64,000 nt of DNA, taken from assembly GCA_035758545.1 (NCBI GenBank), contig DASTWQ010000073.1, positions 1 to 64,000 of the forward strand, read 5' to 3'. Below are positions 7,368-19,720 of this stretch, piece after piece. A program made the translations under genes and the position numbers. Each line of letters starts with the position of its first letter. The stretch's first letter is position 1. This stretch comes from JAFDVN01 sp035758545. GTDB lineage: Bacteria > Acidobacteriota > Holophagae > Holophagales > Holophagaceae. The notes beneath the pieces are model-generated. The model searched no databases and was not told the DNA's origin. It worked only from the letters and a program-made list of their open reading frames with translations.

Positions 7368-7396
7368 TTGACGCGTCCTCGACGCTTTTCCATGAT
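7368..7396 (+). promoter_or_regulatory. Probable sigma-70 promoter of groESL
   Basis: TTGACG (7368-7373), a 17-base spacer and CATGAT (7391-7396), just upstream of and touching the CIRCE operator. It matches the consensus at five of six and four of six bases. The placement lets a bound HrcA repressor cover the start site. Confidence 0.6.
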
Positions 7397-7422
7397 TAGC
7401 ACTCGACGAAGATGAGTGCTAA
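7396..7422 (+). promoter_or_regulatory. CIRCE operator (HrcA binding site)
   Basis: TTAGCACTC, a nine-base spacer, then GAGTGCTAA: a perfect match to the CIRCE inverted repeat. It shows that groESL here is under HrcA heat-shock repression. The hrcA gene itself is not in the window. Confidence 0.97.
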
Positions 7423-7462
7423 CACCCCCAGCGCGGGGACTCATCCATCCCAGGAGGAACCC

Positions 7463-7750
7463 ATGGCGATCAAGCCCCTCTACGACCGCGTGCTGCTCAA
7501 GCGCGTGGAGCCCGCCGAGACCATCAAGGGCGGGATCATCATTCCCGACACCGCCAAGGAGAAGCCCATGGAGGCCGAGGTGGTGGCCGCGGGCGAAGGC
7601 AAGTTCGACGACGGCGGCAAGCGCATGCCCATGTCCGTCAAGGCCGGCGACAAGGTCCTGATCGGCAAGTACAGCGGCACCGAGGTGAAGCTGGACGGCG
7701 TGGACCACGTGATCGTGCGCGAGGACGAGATCCTCGCCGTGCTGTCCTGA
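7463..7750 (+). CDS. groS: Co-chaperonin GroES
   Basis: 95-residue subunit of the heptameric lid of the GroEL folding chamber. It shows the family landmarks KPLYDRVLLKR, the mobile loop AETIKGGIIIPDTAKEKP, GDKVLIGKYSGTEVKLDG and the final IVREDEILAVL. ATG 7463 is chosen because AGGAGG ends six bases upstream; an in-frame upstream ATG at 7412 lies inside the CIRCE element. Transcription comes from the CIRCE-controlled promoter and continues into groEL. Confidence 0.98.
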   Translation: MAIKPLYDRVLLKRVEPAETIKGGIIIPDTAKEKPMEAEVVAAGEGKFDDGGKRMPMSVKAGDKVLIGKYSGTEVKLDGVDHVIVREDEILAVLS

Positions 7751-7771
7751 CGGACAGCGCCAGGCTCTGGG

Positions 7772-7823
7772 CCTTCGGCTCCAGGCTTTCGCCAAACACT
7801 TGGCAAACGCCTAGAGCCAAGAG
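7772..7823. repeat. Imperfect stem-loop between groES and groEL
   Basis: 22-base arms around an 8-base loop (AAACACTT): CCTTCGGCTCCAGGCTTTCG on the left faces CAAACGCCTAGAGCCAAG on the right, 16 of 22 positions identical after inversion plus G-U pairs. It may lower groEL readthrough or set an mRNA processing point. Words like CCAGGCT and GAGCCAAGAGCC look like a repeat family rather than unique sequence. Confidence 0.6.
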
Positions 7824-7885
7824 CCTAAAGCCCCGTCAAAACGAAGCCACTGCCTAACGAACCCCGAAACCATCAGGAGAGAACC

Positions 7886-9511
<1,626 letters not shown>

Positions 9512-9559
9512 AGGGCAAGGCAAGGCTGGAAGCCGGAGACTGGAGGCTTCCTGAAACGG

Positions 9560-9585
9560 AAAGGCCCCGCGATTGCGGGGCCTTT
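9560..9585 (+). terminator. Rho-independent terminator after groEL
   Basis: A perfect 11-bp stem AAAGGCCCCGC/GCGGGGCCTTT with a GATT loop, followed by CCCTTGTCC. It ends the groESL transcript. Confidence 0.85.
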
Positions 9586-9629
9586 CCCTTGTCCCGGGGC
9601 GCCGATCCCGGTAGCGTCTCCGCAACCTC

Positions 9630-11636
<2,007 letters not shown>

Positions 11637-12407
11637 TCAGAGCCGCCGGAGGACCCGCTCGATGGAGACCGCCTTCCGGCCCTCGGTGGTCACGAGGACG
11701 GCGTGCAGCTGGAGGTCCCCGGAGGCGACCTCGTATTTCGCGCGGAGGGGCCCGAGGAAGCGGGCCAGGCTCGCCTCCTTGCGCATCCCGATGACGCCCT
11801 CGTAGGGGCCCGTCATGCCGATGTCCGTGACGTAGGCGGTGCCGCCGGGCAGCACCTTGGCGTCCAGGGTGGGCACGTGGGTGTGGCTTCCCACCACCGC
11901 CGCCGCCCGGCCGTCCAGGTGCCAGCCCATGGCCTGGGCCTCGCTCGTGGCCTCCGCGTGCATGTCCACCAGCACGAGGTCGGCGCGCTCCTTCTGGAGG
12001 AGGGCGTCCACGCAGCGGAAGGGGTCGTCGCAGGGGGGCATGTGGACCCGGCCCATGAGGTTCACCACCAGGACCTCCTCCCCGGAGCGGGTGTGGAGCT
12101 TCGCGAAGCCTTGGCCTGGGGTGGACGGCGGGTGGTTCGCCGGCCGCAGCAGGCGGGGCTCCTGCCGGAAATAGGCCTCGATGCCCTTCACGTCGAAGGC
12201 GTGGTTGCCGGTGGTGATGACATCCACGCCGAGCTCCCCGAACCACTGGCGGGCGATGGCCTCGGTGATCCCGTGGCCGTGGGCGGCGTTCTCGCCGTTC
12301 ACCACGACGAAGTCCAGCGCCAGCTCCCGCCGGAGCACCGGCAGGTGCGCTTCCAGGAGCCGGCGCCCCGGCTCGCCCACCACATCGCCCAGACAGAGGA
12401 TCCGCAT
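11637..12407 (-). CDS. YmdB-like metallophosphoesterase
   Basis: Cytoplasmic calcineurin-like phosphoesterase of 256 residues. Metal ligands are seen at D8 (CLGDVVGEPGR), E39-N40 (VVNGENAAHG), N68-H69 (ITTGNHAFD) and the later VGSHTHVPT. In Bacillus the family member YmdB hydrolyses 2',3'-cyclic nucleotides and affects biofilm decisions; the function here is inferred from homology. GGAGGG lies directly before the ATG, and a TAGCCT hexamer six bases upstream of the ATG suggests a very short leader. Its 3' end directly abuts that of the convergent histidine kinase. Confidence 0.9.
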   Translation of the reverse strand: MRILCLGDVVGEPGRRLLEAHLPVLRRELALDFVVVNGENAAHGHGITEAIARQWFGELGVDVITTGNHAFDVKGIEAYFRQEPRLLRPANHPPSTPGQGFAKLHTRSGEEVLVVNLMGRVHMPPCDDPFRCVDALLQKERADLVLVDMHAEATSEAQAMGWHLDGRAAAVVGSHTHVPTLDAKVLPGGTAYVTDIGMTGPYEGVIGMRKEASLARFLGPLRAKYEVASGDLQLHAVLVTTEGRKAVSIERVLRRL

Positions 12408-12424
12408 CCCTCCAGGCTAAAAGA

Positions 12425-12450
12425 AAACGGGCGGCTCGCGCCGCCCGTTT
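12425..12450 (-). terminator. Terminator of the TonB receptor gene
   Basis: On the minus strand, 11-bp arms AAACGGGCGGC/GCCGCCCGTTT with a 4-base loop, running into TTTTCTTTTA. It lies 20 bases past the receptor stop codon, between it and the YmdB-like gene. Confidence 0.85.
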
Positions 12451-12469
12451 CCGTGGTCCTTCGCGTGGA

Positions 12470-15370
12470 TCAGAAGCTGAACCGCGCGCCCAGCTGCACC
12501 TGGCGGCCGGAAGGGAAGCCACCCACGCCCTGGGACGTGCTCAGCAGGGGATTGCCGTCATTGCTGGTCTTCGCGACGACATCATAGGTGTACTGATTGT
12601 GGTCGTTGAAGACATTGAAGACGTCGGCGCTCAGGGTGAGGGCCAGCTTCCGGGTGAATCGGAAGGCCTTGCGGAGGCCGAGATCCACGTAGGTGGTGGA
12701 GCCGTACCGGAAGGCGTTCCGGCCGGAATCCATGCCGTTCACGTAGAAGCGGTCGTTGCCGAAGATGCCGTCCTTGTTCAGGTCGCTGCCATAGGTGAGG
12801 CTGTAGGGCGATCCGGAGGCATATTTCACGGTGGTGCTGAACTGGATGCCGGTGTGGCGCTCCAGGTAGCTGACGTAGCCGGTGACCACGTCGCGGCGGT
12901 CCGTGTCGGCGTAGCCCCAGTCGCCGCCCAGATTCTGAGTGTTCTGGGTGGAGTAGCTGGAGAAGTTCCGCTCGTTGGAGTCGTTGTCCTTGTTCGTGGA
13001 GCGGGTGTAGAAGAGCTGGGCCTCGAAGGGGCTGCCCTCCTGGTGGAACTTGGCGCTGAAGGTCAGGGCGTGGTACCAGCTCTCGACATCCGAGGTGTAG
13101 GCCATGATCTGCTTGTAGGCCGTGTTCGGGCGGACCGTCGGGAACACCTCGCGGCCGGCGGCGTTGGCGGTGGGCGTGCCCAGGTTCAGGTCCCTCAGGC
13201 GCTCCAGGTTCACGGCGTGCGCCGCGGCCCACTCCAGGCCCAGGACCCAGCCCCCGAAGGCGCGCTCCGCGCCCAAGCTCAGGCGGTCGGTGCGGGGGTT
13301 CTTGAAGTTCTGGTCGAAGGTGAAGACGTTGGTGGTGGGGATGGTCGCGCCCGTCGGGAAGGACGAGAAGGAGAAGGGATTGGCGGCGTTGAAGGCGCCG
13401 TTGATCGGAATCCCGAAGGTGGCGGCGTCGCCGGGGAAGAAGGACACGGAGGCGCCGCGGTAGCTGTTCGCCGCGAAGACCTGGTAGAGGAACACCGAAG
13501 GGGTCCGGCTGATGTAGCGACCGCCATTGAGGCGGACAACCGTCTTGCTGCCTTCTCCGCCGGGGGTCCAGGTCAGGCTGAACCGGGGCGAGAAGCCGCT
13601 GTCATTGGGGATCTTCGAGGTCAGGGGCAGGGGATTCGCGAGAATGTTGTTGGTGTCGAGGATCGGGAAGTCAGGATGCTCCTGACGGTCCCAGCGAAGA
13701 CCCAGGCCGAACTTCAGGTAGTCATTCAGGCGCTGATCGAACTGCACAAAGGCCGCCATCTCCTTCTCGGAGGCGTCGAAGGTCCCCGCCTGCTTGGCGG
13801 TGAGGCCGTTGAGCCCGAAGAACTGCTGATAGCTGGACCAGGCGCCGTTCTCAAAATTGGTGAGGCTGGTGAACCGGTAGCCGCCGGCGGAGAAGGCGGC
13901 GAACGTCTCGGAGACCTTGGTGTTGTTGTAGTCGATACCGGCCTTCAGCTGCGAGGTGGCGGTGACGAAGGAGAGGGTGTCCTTCAGCTGGGTGCGCTTG
14001 GTCTCGAATTCGCGGGTGAAGGGGTAGGTGCCGTAGTAGCTCGTGTTGGAGCCGTTCTGGCTGATCTGCACCTGGGGCAGGGTGGAGTGCGCTTCGCGGG
14101 GCAGCTCGTCCTTGACGTAGTTGACCTCGGCCTCGTTGAACCAGTTGGCGTTGATGGCCCAGTTCCACTGGACCACGCCCTGGAGGGTCTTCACGTCATC
14201 GGAAGCGGTATTGCTGTACCCGGTGGAGATGCCCGTGCTGGTGAGGCCCTGGAACTTGGAGTAGTTGATGCGGAACTGCAGGGCGTGGTCGGCGTTCACG
14301 ATCCAGTCGATGCGGCCGAAGGCGGTGTCGGAGTCCGACTTCTTGTCGTAATTCCCGCCCTGGGCGATCAGGGCCGCGTCATTGGCATTCGCGGGATTGA
14401 GGGTCAGCGGGTTGTCCTGGCCGCCCCAGATCTGGGTGATGGGCTCCGTGCGGCGCTGGCCGTCATAGACGAAGAAGTAGAAGAGCTTGTCCTTGATGAT
14501 CGGGCCGCCCACGGAGAACCCGAACTGGTTCTGGGTGAAGTCGCCGATCTGCTTCTGGCTCCCGTTGATGACAGGCTCGTTGGCGATCATGTCCTTGGGG
14601 CGGGTGTAGAAGAAGACGCTGCCGCCGAAGTCGTTGGTGCCGCTCTTGGTGATGGCGTTCACGTAGCCGCCGCCCATGCGGCCGTACTCCGCGGAGGCGC
14701 CGTCGGTGACCACCTGGTACTCGCGGATGGCCTCGATGCTGACGGTGAAGGGGGTGGTGCCCTCGGCGGCGCCGGTCTGGCCGCCGAAGAAGGGCTCGTC
14801 CACGTCGCCGCCGTCGATCTGGATGGCGGTGTTCACGCCGCGCTGGCCGGCGATGGCCAGGTTGCCGCGCTGGTTGTCGACGATCACCTGCGGGGCCGAG
14901 GTGGCCAGGCTGGTGAAGGAGCGGTTCAGGACCGGCAGGTTCTGCAGGGCGTCGGGGTTGATGATGGCGGCCTGGGTGGCGCGCTCGGCGTCCACGGGGG
15001 CGGCCTGGGCGACCACCTCGACGGTGGCCACGGACTCGGCGGCCAGCTTCACGTTCAGGGGGGCGGCATCGCCGAGGTTCAGGTTCTCGTGGATGTTCGA
15101 CGCAGTCTGGTAACCAGGCTTCGACACCGTCACCGCGTAGGGGCCGACAGGCAGGTTGACGGCGAGGTAGCGGCCGTTGCCGTTGGTCTGGACGACGCGG
15201 GTGAAGCCGGTCTCGTCGTTGCGGATGGAGATGGTGGCGTCAGCGAGCGGCTGGCCATTGGAATCGGTCACCTGGCCGGCGAGCTGGACGTTGACGCCCT
15301 GGGCCGCGAGGGGGGCGGCGGCGACAAGCAGGGCCATCAGGGCCGAGCCCTTCAAATGCCTCATGGTCAT
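12470..15370 (-). CDS. Oar-like TonB-dependent outer-membrane receptor
   Basis: 966-residue outer-membrane protein. It has a signal peptide (GSALMALLVAAAPLAAQG), then a carboxypeptidase-regulatory Ig-like domain at about 27-110 (LAGQVTDSNGQPLADATIS, LPVGPYAVTVSKPGYQT), a plug (LAIAGQRGVNTAIQIDGGDV, YGRMGGGYVNAITKSGTNDF) and a long beta-barrel ending VQLGARFSF with the expected terminal aromatic residue. Such Oar-like receptors are abundant in Acidobacteria; the substrate (peptide, glycan or metal complex) is not predictable. ATG 15370 is chosen because GGAGGA ends seven bases before it. It has its own terminator and no linked transporter genes, so it is monocistronic. Confidence 0.93.
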   Translation of the reverse strand: MTMRHLKGSALMALLVAAAPLAAQGVNVQLAGQVTDSNGQPLADATISIRNDETGFTRVVQTNGNGRYLAVNLPVGPYAVTVSKPGYQTASNIHENLNLGDAAPLNVKLAAESVATVEVVAQAAPVDAERATQAAIINPDALQNLPVLNRSFTSLATSAPQVIVDNQRGNLAIAGQRGVNTAIQIDGGDVDEPFFGGQTGAAEGTTPFTVSIEAIREYQVVTDGASAEYGRMGGGYVNAITKSGTNDFGGSVFFYTRPKDMIANEPVINGSQKQIGDFTQNQFGFSVGGPIIKDKLFYFFVYDGQRRTEPITQIWGGQDNPLTLNPANANDAALIAQGGNYDKKSDSDTAFGRIDWIVNADHALQFRINYSKFQGLTSTGISTGYSNTASDDVKTLQGVVQWNWAINANWFNEAEVNYVKDELPREAHSTLPQVQISQNGSNTSYYGTYPFTREFETKRTQLKDTLSFVTATSQLKAGIDYNNTKVSETFAAFSAGGYRFTSLTNFENGAWSSYQQFFGLNGLTAKQAGTFDASEKEMAAFVQFDQRLNDYLKFGLGLRWDRQEHPDFPILDTNNILANPLPLTSKIPNDSGFSPRFSLTWTPGGEGSKTVVRLNGGRYISRTPSVFLYQVFAANSYRGASVSFFPGDAATFGIPINGAFNAANPFSFSSFPTGATIPTTNVFTFDQNFKNPRTDRLSLGAERAFGGWVLGLEWAAAHAVNLERLRDLNLGTPTANAAGREVFPTVRPNTAYKQIMAYTSDVESWYHALTFSAKFHQEGSPFEAQLFYTRSTNKDNDSNERNFSSYSTQNTQNLGGDWGYADTDRRDVVTGYVSYLERHTGIQFSTTVKYASGSPYSLTYGSDLNKDGIFGNDRFYVNGMDSGRNAFRYGSTTYVDLGLRKAFRFTRKLALTLSADVFNVFNDHNQYTYDVVAKTSNDGNPLLSTSQGVGGFPSGRQVQLGARFSF

Positions 15371-15521
15371 GGAAAGTTCCTCCAAAAGTCAGGGTGCATA
15401 GGGCGCTCTGATATACCAAGCACAAAGTGGTGAACTTCCGGCTTCATCACTGCGCGGAACAAGGCCATGAAGCCCTTGTAAGCCCTCAAGCTGCTAGGCT
15501 TCCTCCATCCCGGGAACCCCC

Positions 15522-17264
15522 ATGACGCGCCTCCGATCCTGCCTGCCCGCCCTGCTCGTCGTCCTTCCCGCCGCCGCCCAGGGCTTCATGCCGGTGTCCG
15601 AGGTCCAGCCGGGGATGAAGGGCTACGGCAAGACCGTCTTCAAAGGCGGGAAGATCGAGCGCTTCGAGTTCGAGGTGCTGGGCATCCAGGCGGGCGCGGC
15701 CCCCGGCGGCGCCCGCATCCTGGTGCGCTGCAGCGGCGGTCCCCTGGCGGAGACGGGCATCATCGCCGGCATGAGCGGGAGCCCCTGCTACATCGGCGGC
15801 CGGCTGGTGGGCGCGCTCTCCACGGGCTTCACCTTCGAGAAGGACGCCATCGGCGGCATCACCCCCATCGAGGCCATGGTGGAGCAGCTCAAGGACGTGC
15901 CCGAGCAGCCCGGCCGCGGCACGCCCCTCGTCCTGCCCAAACTGGCCCCGCCGGCGGTGCTGAAGTCGGCCCTGCAGGGGCAGATGATCCCGGTGGCCTC
16001 CCTGTTCCCCGCGGAGCCCGGCGCCCTGCCGCTGCCGGTGGCGGGTTCGGCGCTCGGGCCGGAGACCCGGGCCCTCTGGCAGGGTCTGCCGGTCCAGTTC
16101 CTCGCGGCCCCGGCCCTCGCGCCGGATTCGAGCGCCTCCGCCAGCCCTCTGGAGCCCGGCGGCATGGCCGCCATCAACCTGGTGCAGGGGGACCTCAACC
16201 TCACGGTGGGCGGGACCATCACCTACGTCCAGGGGCGGAAGCTGCTGCTCTTCGGCCATCCCCTCTTCAACCTGGGCGCCGTGGACCTGCCGCTCTGGTC
16301 CGCCAGCGTGGCCGCGGTGCTGCCCAGCTACGCCTCCTCCACCAAGCTCGCGCTGCCGGTGAAGGAGGTCGGCGCGCTCCGGGCGGACCGCCTGACCGGC
16401 GTGGCGGGGGTCCTCGGCGCCCAGGCCCGCATGATCCCGCTCCGCATCGGCCTCAACCTCGGGGGCCGGAAGAACCTCGCCTTCAGCTACGAGATCATGG
16501 ACCACCCGCTGCTCACGCCCCAGCTGGCGGCCACGGTGCTGAGCCAGACCCTGGAGTCGCAGGTGCGCGGGGTCGGCTTCCAGAGCCTCTCCCTCCAGGG
16601 GAACATCAAGCTCGCGGGGCAGGATCCCATCCAGATCGACAGCGTGGTCGCGGACTTGAACTCGACGCGGCTCGCCATGTTCCTGGGGGGCATGCTGCAG
16701 GCGGTCTGCTTCAACCCCTTCGAGAAGCCCGTCTTCGAGGGGATCAGCCTCACGGTGAAGGCGGAGGAGAAGCTCGACCTCGCCGGCGTGGCGGGCGTGC
16801 GGATCCTCAAGGGCCGAGTGCGGCCCGGCGAGACCCTTCCCATCCTCGTGACCCTGCAGAACGTCCAGGGCGTGCGGGAGCAGGCCACCCTCAACATTCC
16901 CATCCCGGAATCCGCCCGCCCCGGCAAGGCGACGCTGCTGGTGGGCGACGGCCTCAGCCTGATGGCCGCGGATCCGGACCAGCAGTCCATCCAGGTCTCG
17001 AGCCTCACCGACGTGGTGCGGCTCCTCAACGGCGCCCTGAGGAACAACCATGCCTACGCTCTGCTGGTGCAGGACGACGCCGGCGTGGGCGTCCGCGGCG
17101 GCCGAATCGAGGGCCTGCCGCCCTCGGTGGCGAACCTGGTGGCCTCGGACGGCGGCGCGGACAGTGGCCGCCTCAAGCGCCGCATCATCGGCCGGAGCGT
17201 CCTGCCCCTGGACCGGGAGGTCCGGGGCCTGGCCTCCATGGACCTCGAGATCGAAGTCGACTGA
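15522..17264 (+). CDS. Secreted SpoIVB-type S55 peptidase-domain protein
   Basis: 580 residues with signal peptide 1-20 (LPALLVVLPAAAQG). Residues about 25-150 match the SpoIVB S55 domain: VQPGMKGYGKTVF, FEFEVLG and the serine motif GMSGSP at 83-88 (S85 the likely nucleophile), followed by GALSTGFTF. The remaining 400 residues contain beta-rich repeats including LTVGGTITYVQGRKLLLFGH. In Bacillus SpoIVB triggers sporulation signalling, but nothing sporulation-specific sits nearby apart from a SpoIIM-fold protein at 48.7 kb. The gene abuts a secreted propeller protein, so the pair may work together in the envelope. TAGGCT at 15495-15500 is a likely -10. Confidence 0.85.
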   Translation: MTRLRSCLPALLVVLPAAAQGFMPVSEVQPGMKGYGKTVFKGGKIERFEFEVLGIQAGAAPGGARILVRCSGGPLAETGIIAGMSGSPCYIGGRLVGALSTGFTFEKDAIGGITPIEAMVEQLKDVPEQPGRGTPLVLPKLAPPAVLKSALQGQMIPVASLFPAEPGALPLPVAGSALGPETRALWQGLPVQFLAAPALAPDSSASASPLEPGGMAAINLVQGDLNLTVGGTITYVQGRKLLLFGHPLFNLGAVDLPLWSASVAAVLPSYASSTKLALPVKEVGALRADRLTGVAGVLGAQARMIPLRIGLNLGGRKNLAFSYEIMDHPLLTPQLAATVLSQTLESQVRGVGFQSLSLQGNIKLAGQDPIQIDSVVADLNSTRLAMFLGGMLQAVCFNPFEKPVFEGISLTVKAEEKLDLAGVAGVRILKGRVRPGETLPILVTLQNVQGVREQATLNIPIPESARPGKATLLVGDGLSLMAADPDQQSIQVSSLTDVVRLLNGALRNNHAYALLVQDDAGVGVRGGRIEGLPPSVANLVASDGGADSGRLKRRIIGRSVLPLDREVRGLASMDLEIEVD

Positions 17265-17267
17265 CGG

Positions 17268-19400
17268 ATGGCACCCATGCGCGCACGCACCCTCCTCCTC
17301 GCGGCCCTCGCCCTGGCCCTCCTCGCGCCGGCTTCCCTGGCCGCGGACCAGCCGAAGGCGCGGTTCGCGAGCTTCGACGACTGGATCGGCTCCGTCTCCA
17401 AGGGCGTGAGCGTCGGCGCGGACGGCGCCCTCCGGCTCGCCCCGGCCGAGCGCCGGGTGGGCCAGCTCCCGGAAGGGGTGATCTGGTGCGCCGCGCCGGA
17501 CGGCCAGGGCGGTGCCTACCTCTCCGCCGGCACGGAAGGGAAGCTCTACCACTACGCCAACGGCCAGATGCGCCCCCTCGCCCAGGTGAAGGGCGGCATC
17601 GTCTTCGCGATGGCCAAGGTGGGCCAGGACCTCATCGTGGCGCCCAGCGGCGACGGCAAGCTCTACCGGGTCTCCAGCGCGGGGACCGTGAAGCCCTGGT
17701 GCGACCTGGAGGCGGGCACCGTGTGGGCCATGCGGGCCGAAGGCACCGAGGTGGTCTGCGCGGCGGGCGGCCCCTCGGGGGCCGTGCTGATCTCCGCCCG
17801 GGAAGGCGCCAGCCGCAAGCTGACGGGCCTCCCGGAGGAGACCGCCTTCACGGCCCTCTGCCCGGACGGCTCCGGCGGCTACTACGCCGGCACCCTGGGG
17901 CGGGGCCTGGTGGTCCACTACAACCGCGTCACGGACCGCCTTGAGATCCTCATGGACACGCCCTTCGAGGAGGTCCGCGCCCTGGCCTTCGAGGGCGGCG
18001 ATCTCTACATCGGCGCGGACAACGGGCTGGCCTCCAGCCTGCAGAGCGGGAAACTGGAGAAGCGCGAGGGATTCCTGACCTCGGACCCGCAGGCCTCGCC
18101 CCGGTGCGCGGTGATCCGTCTGGCCAAGGACGGCGTGCCGCAGACCCTCTGGCAGAGCGCCCGGAGCCAGGTCTATGCGCTCCAGGCGTGGAAGGGCCGC
18201 ATGCTGGTGGGCACCGGGAACCGCTCCCTCATCTTCGCCCTGCCCCTGGACGCGAAGGACCGGGACGCGAACCCCTTCGAGCTGCTCACCGAGCTGGGGG
18301 CCGGCCAGGCCACCGCCTTCCTGCCCGCGGGCGCGGAGCTGCTGGTTGCCGCCTCCAACCCCGCCGAGATCCACGCCCTGTCCGAGCTCCAGGCCACGGA
18401 GGGCTCCCTGGAGTCCCCGGTGATCCGGGCCCAGCCCCTGGCGGACTGGGGCCGCGCGGTGCTCGACGCCGAGACGCCGGAAGGGACCTCGGCGACCCTC
18501 CAGTTCCGCACGGGCTTCACCGAGGAGCCGGACGCCACCTGGACCCCCTGGACGCCGCCGCTCCGCAGCGGCGAGCTGCCGAGCCTCGCCCCCTCCCGCT
18601 TCGCCCAGTTCCGGGTGCGCCTCTCGGCCACCCGGGGCGGCGCCACGCCCGTGGCCCGGGCCGTCACGGTGCGCTACGCCAACCGGAACCTGCCGCCGCA
18701 GTGGGAGGGCGTCGACATCCTGCCGCCGGGCCTCGTCATCACCCGCAGCGCCCCGCCGGACGACATCGGCATCGAGCGCGTGCCCCTGGAGACCCAGAAG
18801 CTGATCCCCGCCCTGGGCTACGCCGGCAGCGAGCGGCGCAGCTTCCGCCGCGGGTCCCAGAGCTTCACCTTCCGCATCTCGGATCCCAACGGCGACCAGC
18901 TGGAGTTCCGGATCCGCCTGCTGCCGGACCGCGGCGCGCCGATCCCTCTGGAGGACCACTGGAAGGAGCGCTTCTTCGCCTTCGACACCCTGCCCGTGCC
19001 CGACGGCCGCTACCGCCTGGAGGTGACCGCCTCCGACGCGCCGAGCAACCCCTTCAACCTGGCCCAGACCTCCACCTGGACCACGCCGGCCTTCGTCCTG
19101 GACCACACGCCGCCGGAGATCTCCGGGCTCACCGCCGCCCGGGAGGCCGGCGGCCTGCGGATCCGCTTCACCGCCACGGACGCCGCCTCGGTGGTGAAGG
19201 AGGCCGCCGTGAGCGCCGACGGCCAGACCTGGGTGGAGATCGCGCCCCAGGACCGGGTCTTCGACCAGGGCTCCGAGAGCTTCGACGTCACCCTTCCGCC
19301 GGAGCTGGTGAAGGGCGATCGGGTGCTGGTGCGGGCCACGGACGAGGGTGAGAATGAGCAGACGGCCACCGCGGCCGTCGGCGCCCCCGGGAAGAAATGA
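17268..19400 (+). CDS. Secreted beta-propeller protein of unknown function
   Basis: 710 residues with a signal peptide (LLLAALALALLAPASLAA). Residues about 60-400 repeat a blade pattern (GGAYLSAGTEGKLYHYANGQ, LIVAPSGDGKLYRVSSAG, GGYYAGTLGRGLVVHYN, LYIGADNGLASS), consistent with a seven-bladed propeller. The C-terminal half has Ig/fibronectin-like strands, including DHTPPEISGLTA and a FRISDPNGDQLEF block. No catalytic motif was recognised; a structural or binding role is likely. It starts three bases after the S55 peptidase stop (an in-frame ATG at 17277 is an alternative start), so the two are cotranscribed. Confidence 0.75.
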   Translation: MAPMRARTLLLAALALALLAPASLAADQPKARFASFDDWIGSVSKGVSVGADGALRLAPAERRVGQLPEGVIWCAAPDGQGGAYLSAGTEGKLYHYANGQMRPLAQVKGGIVFAMAKVGQDLIVAPSGDGKLYRVSSAGTVKPWCDLEAGTVWAMRAEGTEVVCAAGGPSGAVLISAREGASRKLTGLPEETAFTALCPDGSGGYYAGTLGRGLVVHYNRVTDRLEILMDTPFEEVRALAFEGGDLYIGADNGLASSLQSGKLEKREGFLTSDPQASPRCAVIRLAKDGVPQTLWQSARSQVYALQAWKGRMLVGTGNRSLIFALPLDAKDRDANPFELLTELGAGQATAFLPAGAELLVAASNPAEIHALSELQATEGSLESPVIRAQPLADWGRAVLDAETPEGTSATLQFRTGFTEEPDATWTPWTPPLRSGELPSLAPSRFAQFRVRLSATRGGATPVARAVTVRYANRNLPPQWEGVDILPPGLVITRSAPPDDIGIERVPLETQKLIPALGYAGSERRSFRRGSQSFTFRISDPNGDQLEFRIRLLPDRGAPIPLEDHWKERFFAFDTLPVPDGRYRLEVTASDAPSNPFNLAQTSTWTTPAFVLDHTPPEISGLTAAREAGGLRIRFTATDAASVVKEAAVSADGQTWVEIAPQDRVFDQGSESFDVTLPPELVKGDRVLVRATDEGENEQTATAAVGAPGKK

Positions 19401-19720
19401 CCTTCGATCGCTTCTGGCCCGCCTACCTGGCCGAGCACCGCAGCCGGCGGAACCGCCGGCTGCACCTGGCCGGGACCCTGGGCTACCTGGCGCTGCTGGC
19501 GGCGCTGCTGGCGACGCGCCACTGGAGCTGGCTCTGGTCCGTGCCGGTGCTGGCCTACGGCTTCGCCTGGGCCGGCCACTTCCTGGTGGAGAAGAACCGC
19601 CCGGCGACCTTCCGGCACCCCTGGCTCTCGCTGATCGGCGACCACCGCATGGCCGCCCTCATGCTCACGGGGCGGCTGGACGCGGAGTTCACGCGGCTGG
19701 GGATCCCGACGAAGCCCTGA
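19397..19720 (+). CDS. Mpo1-like (DUF962) small membrane protein
   Basis: 107 residues with two or more membrane segments (LAGTLGYLALLAALLATRH, LWSVPVLAYGFAWAGHFLVE). Family hallmarks are RRLHLAGTLG, a conserved His, and AGHFLVEKNRPATFRHPWLS. In yeast, Mpo1 oxidises long-chain 2-hydroxy fatty acids; the bacterial role is not established. It overlaps the previous stop by four bases (ATGA). The last 32 bases overlap the 3' end of the convergent DUF1501 gene. Confidence 0.85.
   Translation: MTFDRFWPAYLAEHRSRRNRRLHLAGTLGYLALLAALLATRHWSWLWSVPVLAYGFAWAGHFLVEKNRPATFRHPWLSLIGDHRMAALMLTGRLDAEFTRLGIPTKP

Noticed and set aside
12599..15433. Long plus-strand open frame across the TonB receptor
   Set aside because: Antisense shadow of the receptor; the sequence is Val/Gly/Glu/Ala repeats without motifs, while the minus strand has signal peptide, plug and barrel.
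15486..19106. Very long open frame on the minus strand opposite the S55 and propeller genes
   Set aside because: It is the antisense of two clear genes; the translation is low-complexity Arg/Gly/Ala/His as expected from high-GC antisense codons and shows no domain.
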